The notes under the pieces were generated by a model. That model did no database searches. It was not told the origin of the DNA and was given only the letters and a program-made list of their open reading frames with translations. This document shows, piece by piece, positions 53,343-61,852 of a stretch of 64,000 nucleotides of DNA. The stretch is from Pseudonocardiaceae bacterium YIM PH 21723 (lineage in GTDB: Bacteria > Actinomycetota > Actinomycetes > Mycobacteriales > Pseudonocardiaceae): contig QZFT01000020.1 of NCBI GenBank assembly GCA_003600225.1, positions 62,001-126,000 of the forward strand, given 5' to 3'. Position 1 is the first letter of the stretch; the number at the start of each line of letters is the position of its first letter. A program made the translations under genes and the position numbers.

Positions 53343-54701
53343 TCACAACGGCCGGATATTGTGGTTGTGGCGGAACATGTTGGTCGGGTCATAGGTGGCC
53401 TTGAGTTCACGCAACCGCTCGAAGGTTGCTTTGTCGTACATGGAGTCGACAAGCTCCGTCGGTCCTCGGCCACCATAGGCAAAGTTGAGCGAACGACCCA
53501 GCGTCCACGGCTCGAGAACCTGGTAGATCTTGTCGTGCGTGGAGCGCACGGTGTCCAGGTCCAGTCCTTCCAACGGGGACAAAAGCCGCAGGATGTACTG
53601 CGCCTGCCGGAACGAGACCGCATTGGGCACCGAAGGCTGCCGGCACAGTGCTCCTCCCAGGTGACGCAGGTCCACGATCACCGGTACGGGCGCGGACGGC
53701 CCGGCCAGCACCCTGATCGCAGTCAGCGCTTCTGCCGGCAACTCACTGAGCAGCACGCTGTTGCCGTCGTAAGCATGCGCGAAGTCCGGCTCCCGGTAGA
53801 TAGAGCCGCCCTCCCGATACGAGAGCTCCCCGAGGTGGTCGAACAGCACCGGCGCAATATCTCGCCACGGGGCGACCAGCTCAGCTCCCCTGGTCTTATC
53901 GGTAGTGGCGAACCGGACGTGCACGATGTGTCGTCCCCGCAGCGGTTCCGGGAACACCGGCAGGGGCGGGTAGCTCATGCTGCCCAGCGACGAGGTGATG
54001 GTGTCGGGCAGATCCGCGGTCCAGGACCGGAAGAACGCCAGCACTGTGTCGACGTCGGCGAAGTCGTAGTACAGGCCGCCGCCGTAGACACCGTCCACCT
54101 GTTGGAGCTCCACCTCCAAGGACGTGACGACGCCGAAATTGTCCCGGCCACCGCGCAGTGCCCAGAACAGATCGGCATCGGATTTCGCAGTGACATGCCG
54201 CAGCCTGCCATCCGCGGTGACCACGTCCACCCCTCTGACCCAATCCGCCATGTAGCCGAACTCCCGGCCGAGCAGACCCAGCCCGCCTGCCAACGTGTAG
54301 CCGACCACGCCGACGTGCCCGGCAGAACCACTGACGGGCACCAGACCAAGCGGCTCAGACTTGTCCACGACTTGCGCCCACTTGGCGCCCGCACCGATTG
54401 TCGCCGTACGAGCCCGGCGGTCCACTCGCACGCTGTCCATTCGCTTGGTGGTGATCAGCACGCCATCGTCGGCCAGCACCGACACCCCGTGCCCGGTGGA
54501 CTGAACCACGACCGCTTTGCCGTTCGCCTTCGCCCATCGCACGGCTTCCTGCACATCCTCGGCGTCCAGCGCGCCGACGATTACCTCTGGCGAATGGTGG
54601 AAGGCGGTCTGGAAGCCAGAGCGCTCGGCGTCGTAGCCGTCTTCCCCGCGCTGGAATACCGGGCCTCGAACGAGGTCAGCGAGTTCGTTCAAGGTGGTCA
54701 T
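53343..54701 (-). CDS. BBE-like FAD-dependent oxidase 2
   Basis: 452 aa from ATG 54701 (AGAGAGGA nine bases upstream; TTG 54707 is too close to it). FAD_binding_4 domain with His71 in QSTGHGVSVL for covalent FAD; the Cys site is replaced (SGSAGHVGVVG). The C-terminus KATYDPTNMFRHNHNI is the BBE signature. Paralogous to the 23.9-kb oxidase over its full length (DLFWALRGGRDNFGVVTSLE versus DLFWAVRGAGGNFGVVTSLE). It may oxidise a side-chain alcohol or a dihydro ring system. Confidence 0.9.
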   Translation of the reverse strand: MTTLNELADLVRGPVFQRGEDGYDAERSGFQTAFHHSPEVIVGALDAEDVQEAVRWAKANGKAVVVQSTGHGVSVLADDGVLITTKRMDSVRVDRRARTATIGAGAKWAQVVDKSEPLGLVPVSGSAGHVGVVGYTLAGGLGLLGREFGYMADWVRGVDVVTADGRLRHVTAKSDADLFWALRGGRDNFGVVTSLEVELQQVDGVYGGGLYYDFADVDTVLAFFRSWTADLPDTITSSLGSMSYPPLPVFPEPLRGRHIVHVRFATTDKTRGAELVAPWRDIAPVLFDHLGELSYREGGSIYREPDFAHAYDGNSVLLSELPAEALTAIRVLAGPSAPVPVIVDLRHLGGALCRQPSVPNAVSFRQAQYILRLLSPLEGLDLDTVRSTHDKIYQVLEPWTLGRSLNFAYGGRGPTELVDSMYDKATFERLRELKATYDPTNMFRHNHNIRPL

Positions 54702-55013
54702 CGACAATATTCCTCTCTGCTCTCTGATAAAAGCTCAGTCGCGGTCGGCCTACGTTAGGTCGGGGTCGGTGTGGCCTTCGCCAACGTTTCGGTATGTCCG
54801 GCGTCCGGCTTGCCGTCACGACAGCCGACTGGTCAAGGCTCTGTCTCCCCGAGATGTCCATCTCAGGCGAGCCGGCCACCTCGGTCTGGAGCAGCACACC
54901 GACCAATGCGGTGCCGACGACACTGTCGATCTGGCGGGTCAGGCCGTCCGCGGATTGGTCCCCTTCGTGGCTGGCGTGTCCCGTTTCTTCGATTGACGAC
55001 ATTGCCTGTGTGT
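54702..55013. other. Intergenic region, small ACP to FAD oxidase 2
   Basis: About 310 bp. A 108-codon minus-strand frame starting MSSIEETGHASHEGDQSADG (near 55002) runs through into the oxidase leader. It has no ribosome site and an Arg/Pro-rich tail, so I regard it as chance. Probably contains the oxidase promoter. Confidence 0.4.
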
Positions 55014-55244
55014 TCAGGCAGCAAGCGCAATCACGTCGTCGACGGTGCTGGCGGCGTTGAATGCTCGCAGGTCGAATCTGATACCCAGGTCCGATTCCAA
55101 CTGGGCCAGGGCTTCCAGCGAGCTGTAGCTGTCCCATTCGTAGTTGGCCAGCACGGGATTGGCGCGTAGATCGTCGGCCGTGGTAGCGAGAATCTGGCTG
55201 AGCACGGTCAGCACGGTGTGCTCAACGGTGTGCGGGGAGGTCAT
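55014..55244 (-). CDS. Small acyl carrier protein for the FkbH-like enzyme
   Basis: 76 aa. Pantetheine Ser39 in EWDSYSSLEAL, a DSxxxLE form typical of the small ACPs that pair with FkbH-like glyceryltransferase/phosphatases, rather than the DSL of fatty-acid ACPs. Its ATG overlaps the stop of the FkbH-like gene (ATGA at 55241-55244). Predicted to carry the glyceryl thioester. Confidence 0.92.
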   Translation of the reverse strand: MTSPHTVEHTVLTVLSQILATTADDLRANPVLANYEWDSYSSLEALAQLESDLGIRFDLRAFNAASTVDDVIALAA

Positions 55245-57073
55245 GAGTTGACTTCACTCCTCTCGGAAACCGAGATCCAATCCGGCGAAGGCACGGTACT
55301 CGCCGCGTCCAGCCGGAGGATCCCATCGATATCGGTGCGGGCGAATCCCGCTCTCGTCCAGAAGTCCGCCGCGACGCCGTTTCTCCCGGACGGGATGAAA
55401 CGACCCTCCACAGTGGATGCTCCGGCGGTATGGGCCTTGGCGACCAGCCACGCCGCGACGGCGATCTCCACGTCTCGGCCGAGCACCCGGCAGCTGAGCA
55501 CCAGGTTGGTCACAGCCCACACTTCCGGGCCGCAGTCCACCCACACCGCGCCGACCACGCCTTCGTCACCGAAACGGTCTCGTACCGAGAAGGACGCCAC
55601 GAGGTGGTCGGGGCTGGCGCTCCATTGAGCCGTCGTGGCCTCGTCGTAGCGGACCCCGGTCAGGTTGAACTGGTTGGTGCGGCTCGCCAACTGGGCGATC
55701 CGGGCAACAGTGAACTGGGTCGCCTCTGCCGGAAGGAGCTCAATGCCCAGCGCCCGCAGGTAGTCCACCGGCGAGCCGAAGGAAGCCGAGAAGTCGGCGC
55801 GCCGTGCTTTGGTCCGGTACAGCTCCGGCCGTTTCTTGTCGGTCTCAGTCAGGTCCAGCACATCGAACCAGCCATGCTGGACCAAGGTCCGCACGTGGTG
55901 TGCGGGGTCTCCCTCGGCCGACAGGATGGCAATGTCAGGTAGCTCTGCAGCAACTTGGCCGCGTTCGAATGGTGAGTCGTCCATGAAGACGAACGACCCG
56001 ACAGCCAGGCCGAGGCTTGCCGCCGCAGCAGCAAGATTGGCGGCCTTGGGCTGCCAGTTGACCATCCGCGCGGAGAAGGCCTCCGGCCGCAGCACCACCT
56101 CCGGGTGCTCGGCCAGTGTTCGTTCAACCAGTTCGGCGTCGTTCTTGCTGGCCAGAACCAGCACTACACCCTGTTCCCGCAACATGGTCACGGTGTTCTG
56201 GAGTTGCCGGTAGCAGTTGCCCGGATATAAGCCGCCGAGCTGTAGGCCCTGTGCGCCGACTTCTCCGACCACCCCACCCCACAGCGTGTTGTCCAGATCC
56301 AGCGCCAGCACCTTGCGCGACAGGCCTACCCTGGCTTGGGCGAACCGCCGGGTCTGGTCGGCGATGATGGCTAGCGCTCCGTCGCTGAAGGGTAGGTCGC
56401 CGTAACGGTGCAGCCGGTCGTCTCTGGCCACCACTGCGCGCTCGCCCAGCGCACTGACCAGGTCGAACACCGCGATTTTGGGGCTGTGGTCGACCAGTGC
56501 CAGCAGGTCGGCATTGAGTTGGTGCCAGATTCGGCTCAGCCGCGCCCGGTCCCTCCAACTGATCACCGCATCCCGGACGGTGCCAGGCAGTGGCAGAGTA
56601 TGCAGGAGGATGGTGGTTGACGACCGCTCCAGCGCCGAGTCCAAAATGGACCGGAACTGGACCATCCGCTGCGTCACGTACTCGCCGAGAGCCTCGATAT
56701 CCACGGGCGACCACTGCGGCGGCAGAAAGTACGACTCGTCCAGAAGACACGAAACCATGTCCGTCTCGCCGTACTCGGCCGAGCCGAGCGACAGCTCGAA
56801 CATCTTGTACCGACCGGGCCGAATATCCGGCATCATGCCGGCCGCGATCAAGGTAGCCCGCAGCATCTGTTCGTATGGGCCGATCGTGCAAGTGGCAAGT
56901 ACAGCGACGCTTACCGGCCGCAAGCCTGGCGCGTCGAGGGCCAGGCCCGCCAATGTCCTGCCTGCCTGCCGCAGCACGGCTGGATCGGTGACCTGGCCAA
57001 GCACAGCGCGGGTGGCCGCGTCCGGCACCCGGCCATCGCGGACCGCTTCGCGCACCGTGTCGAGGATGTTCAT
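55241..57073 (-). CDS. FkbH-like glyceryl-ACP synthase
   Basis: 610 aa from ATG 57073 (AGGGGGG ahead). The HAD-like domain has ALDLDNTLWGGVVGE near residue 255 (Asp-x-Asp-x-Thr), VLASKNDAELV and FVFMDDSPFERG. The C-terminal acetyltransferase-like domain (about 460-600) has ASRTNQFNLTGVRY and NLVLSCRVLGRDVE. The N-terminal 240 residues match full-length FkbH proteins. These take 1,3-bisphosphoglycerate, dephosphorylate it and load glycerate on an ACP, the route to methoxymalonyl units and tetronates. No FkbG/D/I-type oxidation genes are present, so the glyceryl unit may be used unoxidised. Confidence 0.92.
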   Translation of the reverse strand: MNILDTVREAVRDGRVPDAATRAVLGQVTDPAVLRQAGRTLAGLALDAPGLRPVSVAVLATCTIGPYEQMLRATLIAAGMMPDIRPGRYKMFELSLGSAEYGETDMVSCLLDESYFLPPQWSPVDIEALGEYVTQRMVQFRSILDSALERSSTTILLHTLPLPGTVRDAVISWRDRARLSRIWHQLNADLLALVDHSPKIAVFDLVSALGERAVVARDDRLHRYGDLPFSDGALAIIADQTRRFAQARVGLSRKVLALDLDNTLWGGVVGEVGAQGLQLGGLYPGNCYRQLQNTVTMLREQGVVLVLASKNDAELVERTLAEHPEVVLRPEAFSARMVNWQPKAANLAAAAASLGLAVGSFVFMDDSPFERGQVAAELPDIAILSAEGDPAHHVRTLVQHGWFDVLDLTETDKKRPELYRTKARRADFSASFGSPVDYLRALGIELLPAEATQFTVARIAQLASRTNQFNLTGVRYDEATTAQWSASPDHLVASFSVRDRFGDEGVVGAVWVDCGPEVWAVTNLVLSCRVLGRDVEIAVAAWLVAKAHTAGASTVEGRFIPSGRNGVAADFWTRAGFARTDIDGILRLDAASTVPSPDWISVSERSEVNS

Positions 57074-57081
57074 CGGCCCCC

Positions 57082-58107
57082 CTAGACCTGGATGAGCGTT
57101 GCGCACCAGTGCATCCCGGTGGACATGCCACAGAGGGCGACGATCTCGCCTGGCTTCAGTTCGTCCTGTCGTTTCTTGAGCGCCAGTGACACCAACTGGT
57201 CAGCGGCACCCATGTGGCCGTGGAACGGGGAGATCGCCGCATTGGTCCGCTCAGCCGGAATGCCCAGCGGGTCGGCAATGGCGGCGATACCCGGCGCGCT
57301 GTCGTTGATATAGAGGACATGGTCGATATCGTCCCGAGTGAGGCCGGCACGCTTGCAAGCCCGGTCGATCACCTCGTGTATCCGGTCGATTCGCTCGTCC
57401 AGGAACTTTCGCAGCCGCTTGGGATCTCGACCAAAGTGCTCGTGGACCTTCTCGTAGCCCGACGGCGTGTTCAGACCGCTCCCGCCTTCTGGTGGCAGAG
57501 GGAAGCGGGTACCGCCGAAGTCGGTGCGAAACATGTCGCAGTACTTCGGATCGGTGAACTGTTCAGTGGCCAGCCACTTATATGACCCGTGTCCGCGTTG
57601 CACGAGCGTGGCCACCGCGCCGTCACTGTGCACAGAATTGTTGACATTCATACGGTTGCGATGGAATTCGCCGACCCTGTTGACCGCGACGAATAGCGCG
57701 GTCTGGATTTCCGGCTGCATCGCCATCGACGACGCCACGTAATACAGGCCGGTAAGGCCCGAACCGCAACCCTCATTGAGCAACAGCGTCTGCGTGCGCT
57801 CGATCTTCAGCATACGTGCCAATGCGGCGGCGCTGTCGTAATGCTGGTACTCCGGCATCTCGGACATCGCCAGCACCACCAGGTCGATTTGGTCCGGCGT
57901 CACGGACAGTTCCGCCAACACCTCCTCGGCGGCGGCAGCAGCCAGGTCGGTGGCGTGTACATCCTCGTCGGCGCGATGGTAGGTGTGGCATCCCAATTTC
58001 AGCACGCGTTCCGGATCGGACACGTAATCACCGACAGTAGCGGCCACACTCTCGTTCCGGCCGAACGAGAGACCGAAGCCCGCAATCCCCATGTCTACAA
58101 ACGCCAT
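57082..58107 (-). CDS. KASIII-like acyltransferase with altered triad
   Basis: 341 aa. Thiolase fold with Cys114 in LLNEGCGSGLTG. Where FabH has the HQAN His this protein has Asn268 (LYINDSAPG), and where FabH has the GNTSAAS Asn it has His298 (FHGHMGAAD): the two appear swapped. The normal PGEIVALCGMSTGMHW end is kept. KASIII homologues beside FkbH/ACP genes join the glyceryl-ACP to an acyl thioester (tetronates), or act as O- or S-acyltransferases. 8 bp ahead of the FkbH gene, same operon. Confidence 0.88.
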   Translation of the reverse strand: MAFVDMGIAGFGLSFGRNESVAATVGDYVSDPERVLKLGCHTYHRADEDVHATDLAAAAAEEVLAELSVTPDQIDLVVLAMSEMPEYQHYDSAAALARMLKIERTQTLLLNEGCGSGLTGLYYVASSMAMQPEIQTALFVAVNRVGEFHRNRMNVNNSVHSDGAVATLVQRGHGSYKWLATEQFTDPKYCDMFRTDFGGTRFPLPPEGGSGLNTPSGYEKVHEHFGRDPKRLRKFLDERIDRIHEVIDRACKRAGLTRDDIDHVLYINDSAPGIAAIADPLGIPAERTNAAISPFHGHMGAADQLVSLALKKRQDELKPGEIVALCGMSTGMHWCATLIQV

Positions 58108-58122
58108 AAAGACACCCCCATG

Positions 58123-58722
58123 TCAGGCCGCGATCTCGCGCCACTGGTCAGCTTCATAACGATGACCGGATTCGCATTTGATCAGCGGCCGGGCGCTGCG
58201 GTCCCTGATCTGCACAGTCGCGTGTACCGGCCGCTGGCAACCCGGCTGCGGACAGAAACCCAGGTGCAGCCGCGGCGCCCGGTCCGAGTTGATCACCGCA
58301 TGGGCACTGGCCAGCAAATCGGCCATCTCGTCGGCGAAGTCGCCGGCCGCCGGGTGTTCTGCCAGCCAGTCCAGGTTGCGACGCAGGAGTCCGGTCATGG
58401 CGTGCACGTCCCGCTTTGGCGTTGGCAGGCCACGTTCATGCACCACCATCGCGGTCCAACTGGAGACGATGGTCAAGATATCGGCCCGCACGTCCACTGT
58501 CGCGTCTGACAGACGGATGCCGGTGATCATGCCGCCACGCACCCGTTCCCCGGTGCGCCTGTGGCCCAGTCGCAACTCGTGGGCACACTCTTCGTAGTGG
58601 TCGGCAATCTCAGTGAGCACGTCCGCTACCTGGTTGGTGCAGGGTTGGCAGAGGTTCCGGACGGACACGGTGGCGCGCGCTTGCACGGAGCAGCGCGGCG
58701 ACGTGCAGAGCCTGTGCGACAT
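58123..58722 (-). CDS. Zinc-ribbon protein (OvmZ-like)
   Basis: 199 aa. Cys pairs at both ends: LCTSPRCS and LCQPCTNQ in the first 35 residues, CPQPGCQRPV and CESGHRYEADQW in the last 45. A helical middle lies between. The layout resembles OvmZ-type proteins that accompany SARP genes in actinomycete clusters; their role, perhaps as regulator partners, is not settled. AAAGGGGA before ATG. Lies between the SARP gene and the KASIII gene, on the same strand. Confidence 0.6.
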   Translation of the reverse strand: MSHRLCTSPRCSVQARATVSVRNLCQPCTNQVADVLTEIADHYEECAHELRLGHRRTGERVRGGMITGIRLSDATVDVRADILTIVSSWTAMVVHERGLPTPKRDVHAMTGLLRRNLDWLAEHPAAGDFADEMADLLASAHAVINSDRAPRLHLGFCPQPGCQRPVHATVQIRDRSARPLIKCESGHRYEADQWREIAA

Positions 58723-58864
58723 GACTAGGTTCCCCTTTCCTCAGCCCTCCGCAGAACTTCCACGACTCTCGAAGGCGGCGCTGTGCGATTGCTATCGCCT
58801 CGGTATCGTTGGGTCTGACCAGCGACAAGGATCCACCTGTCGGCGTCCCTTCAGCGGATCCTGC

Positions 58865-61852
58865 TCAGCATTCGACTATGGCTACGGGCCGCACGGCTTC
58901 GGTCAACGCCAGCATGACCTCCGACTTCGTCGCCGACGCATGCGAGCCCAACTCGACGAAGATCAGGTGAGCCTCCGACAGATGCCTTCGCGCCGTCTCA
59001 GAGTCGCCGGCGGCCATGGCCAGCTCACCTAGGGCGTAGAGCACTTCGGCCTCCAGGTAGCGCTGCGCGGCCCGCCGGGTAGCCGTGAGGGCGTGCTGCA
59101 GCGTGGCGGCAGCGAGGTCCAATTGGCCCTCGCCCCAGCGGACCAGCCCCAGGCTGTGCAGAGCGTGCGCCTCACCGATCCAGTCGCCGACATCCCGCAC
59201 GATCCGCAACACCCTGTGCAGCATGCGCAGGGCCAGCGCGAAGTTCCCTGTACGTCTGTATAGCGAGGCGAACAGACTGAGCACTTGCGCTTCCATCCGC
59301 AGACATCCCGCATGCCGGCTGATTCGCAGCGCCGACTCAAGCCGCTCCTGTGCACCGGCCAGGTCCCGGTCGTCCAAAAGGATGCTCGCCAGGTTGCACA
59401 GCACGTGCGCCTCGCCGACCCGGTCCCCGACCAACCGCATCAGCTCTAACGACTCACGGTAATTGGCCAGTGTTTCACCGGTGCGGCCCACCGTCCGGTT
59501 CACGAAGGCCATGTTGCGCAGCGTCATCGCCCTGCCATGCAGGTCGTTGACGGAGTCGAACAGGCGTAGCGCTTTGCCGAAGCACTCCTCGGCGTCGTCT
59601 AGCCGCTTCCTCGACATGTACTGCGTGCCCAGGGAGTAGTACATGACCGCTCGGCCCCGGTCGTTGCCGGTGCGTTCGACGAGTTCCAACGCCATCTGGG
59701 TGGTCTCTTGCCACTCATCGAAGTAACCCTTGACCTCGAACAGGGTCACAGCCGTGTGCGCGAGATCCCAGCACACCTCGTCCAGACCGGCCGCTGCAGC
59801 TTGCTTGATCGCACTGACCAACGACCGATGCTCGGTCTCCCACCAGTCGACAGCGTTGATGATAATGGTGGTACCGGACTGACCAGGCAGGTCCCAGCGG
59901 CGTGCGTCGCCATGCAAGATGGTGTAGTCGCCGCCGTACTCCATACGATGTGCCTGCTCGGCCAGTGAAAGCCACGCCCCGAGCAGGCGGACGAGGGCTT
60001 CTTGCCGTTCCTGCACGGTGGTGGCGGCCATCAGCTGGTCGACCGCGTACAACCGAATCAGATCGTGAAATCGGTAGCGCGGCAACCGCTGGCCCGGATA
60101 CAAGATGGCGTCCAGCAACTGCGCGTCGACTAAGGATTCCAGGACTGCCTCTGCCTCGAACAGATCGATATCGAGCAGCGCAGCGGCCGTCCACGCGGGG
60201 AAGTCCGGGGCTTGGATCAGAGCGAACCACTGGAAGAGTTGCCGCGCGCTACGAGACAAACTGCGGTAGGCCATGTCGATGTTGGCGCGGAGCCCCAGAT
60301 CGCGGTGAGTCAACTCGTTCAGTCGATGGTCTTCGCGGCGCAGCCTGCACGTCAGGCTCACCAGCCGCCAGTGCTGCCGCGAGGCCAGCCGCGCGCCGAC
60401 AATGCGCAACGCCAATGGCAACATGCCGCAGAGTCGGACCAGTTCGCGAGCGTACTCTGGCTCTGCGTCGATGCGGTCCGCCCCAACGATCCGGACGAGC
60501 ATGCGCAGTGACTGCTCCTCATCGAACAGATCAAGGCCGATGTGGTGCGCCCCGGACAGCGCGGATAGCCGGGGCTGGCTGGTCACGATCACAGCACAGG
60601 TGGGGCTGCCAGGCAGCAGCGGTCGGATCTGCTGCTCACTCGTCACGTCGTCAAGCACCACGAGCAGTCGCTTGTCGAACACCTTGCTGCGGTACATCTC
60701 TACGCGTTCGGGCAAGCTATCCGGGATGGCCGAACCGGCAACGCCCAGTGCCCGCAGAAAACGCGCCAACAGTGCGGCTGGATCCTCATCAGTGCCTGCC
60801 GGGCTCAGGCGCGCATACAGGTGGCCATCGCTAAAGGTGTTGCTGAGCTCATGTGCGGCCCGGATGGCAAGGCTGGACTTGCCAACACCACCCATCCCGG
60901 AGATAGCCACGATACGTAGCGCCACCTCGTCAAGTTCACGCTCGGTCAGCACCTGCCTGATCTCAGCGAGCGCATCCTCGCGGCCGGCAAAGTCAGCGAT
61001 GCCGGCGGGTAGAAGTCGCGGGGTGACCGGATCGGCACGTTCCAGCCGCTGGGCACTCCGGGATGACGAAGTCGACTTGGACGCGACGTCGGGCGGAGCG
61101 CTGGAGGCAGGCTGCTCCAAGGTAGGGTCCCGATTGAGTATGGCCCGTTCCAGATCCCGCAGCTCTTGACCGGGCTCGATGCCGATCTCCTCGATCAACT
61201 TGGCTCGAACCAAGCGGCTGATCTCCAGGGCCTCGGTCTGCCTGCCGACACGGTAGAGCGCCAGCATCAGGAAGCAGTAGTAGCGCTCGCGGAACGGTTG
61301 ATCGTCGATCAACGCCTGAAGCGCACTGATAATCTCCTCATTCCGGCCTAATTCCAGTTCCAGCCGAAAGCGCTCCTCCTCTACCTGGAATCGCCGCTCG
61401 TGCAACCGGGCCGCGTCGCGCTGCACAACGTCGCTCGCTACCCCGGCCAGCGCAGGCCCTCGCCATAACGCCAGCGCTGCCCGCAAGGTATCCGCAGCTT
61501 TCTCCACTTCGCCTTCATCGGCCATCTGCCGAGCGGCGATCACCTGCCGGTTAAAGAGCTCGCTGTCCAGTTCCTCCCAGCTGATCACGAGCAGGTAACC
61601 GGACGGCCGGGTGATGATAGTGAAATCGGGACTCAGCCGCTTCCGCAGCGCGGATACGCATATCTGGATCTGACTACGCGCTGAGGCCGGCGGCGAATCG
61701 CCCCAGACCGCGTCAATGAGCAGGTCAACTGTTGTGATGCGGTTTGCGTTCAGTGCGAGCATCGCCAACACTATCCGCTGGCGTGGACTTCCTATGTTCA
61801 CTGGTCGCTGATTAATCACTAACTCGAGCGGACCGAGCAACTGCAGGCCCAT
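58865..61852 (-). CDS. SARP-family pathway regulator (AfsR type)
   Basis: 995 aa. N-terminal OmpR-like winged helix (residues 1-95) with SPRQRIVLAMLALNANRITT, then the BTAD domain to about 245. NB-ARC ATPase with Walker A SGMGGVGKSSLA near 320, RLLVVLDDVTSE as Walker B, and LPLALRIVGARL. TPR repeats run from about 690 to 960. It binds direct repeats near -35 and recruits RNA polymerase; ATP and TPR partners tune it. AAGGGGAA before ATG. It probably switches on the whole minus-strand block. Direct-repeat targets could not be fixed by eye. Confidence 0.95.
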   Translation of the reverse strand: MGLQLLGPLELVINQRPVNIGSPRQRIVLAMLALNANRITTVDLLIDAVWGDSPPASARSQIQICVSALRKRLSPDFTIITRPSGYLLVISWEELDSELFNRQVIAARQMADEGEVEKAADTLRAALALWRGPALAGVASDVVQRDAARLHERRFQVEEERFRLELELGRNEEIISALQALIDDQPFRERYYCFLMLALYRVGRQTEALEISRLVRAKLIEEIGIEPGQELRDLERAILNRDPTLEQPASSAPPDVASKSTSSSRSAQRLERADPVTPRLLPAGIADFAGREDALAEIRQVLTERELDEVALRIVAISGMGGVGKSSLAIRAAHELSNTFSDGHLYARLSPAGTDEDPAALLARFLRALGVAGSAIPDSLPERVEMYRSKVFDKRLLVVLDDVTSEQQIRPLLPGSPTCAVIVTSQPRLSALSGAHHIGLDLFDEEQSLRMLVRIVGADRIDAEPEYARELVRLCGMLPLALRIVGARLASRQHWRLVSLTCRLRREDHRLNELTHRDLGLRANIDMAYRSLSRSARQLFQWFALIQAPDFPAWTAAALLDIDLFEAEAVLESLVDAQLLDAILYPGQRLPRYRFHDLIRLYAVDQLMAATTVQERQEALVRLLGAWLSLAEQAHRMEYGGDYTILHGDARRWDLPGQSGTTIIINAVDWWETEHRSLVSAIKQAAAAGLDEVCWDLAHTAVTLFEVKGYFDEWQETTQMALELVERTGNDRGRAVMYYSLGTQYMSRKRLDDAEECFGKALRLFDSVNDLHGRAMTLRNMAFVNRTVGRTGETLANYRESLELMRLVGDRVGEAHVLCNLASILLDDRDLAGAQERLESALRISRHAGCLRMEAQVLSLFASLYRRTGNFALALRMLHRVLRIVRDVGDWIGEAHALHSLGLVRWGEGQLDLAAATLQHALTATRRAAQRYLEAEVLYALGELAMAAGDSETARRHLSEAHLIFVELGSHASATKSEVMLALTEAVRPVAIVEC

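Noticed and set aside
54676-55137. 153-codon minus-strand frame between ACP and FAD oxidase 2
   Set aside because: Considered as a RiPP-like precursor because of its acidic leader and basic tail. It overlaps the ACP gene and the oxidase start, and lacks a ribosome site and any core-like motif.
35372-61852. EhpR-type phenazine resistance protein
   Set aside because: Looked for a small glyoxalase-fold phenazine-binding protein. The YdhR-like and lipocalin-like proteins do not match it; the MFS exporter is the only clear resistance candidate.
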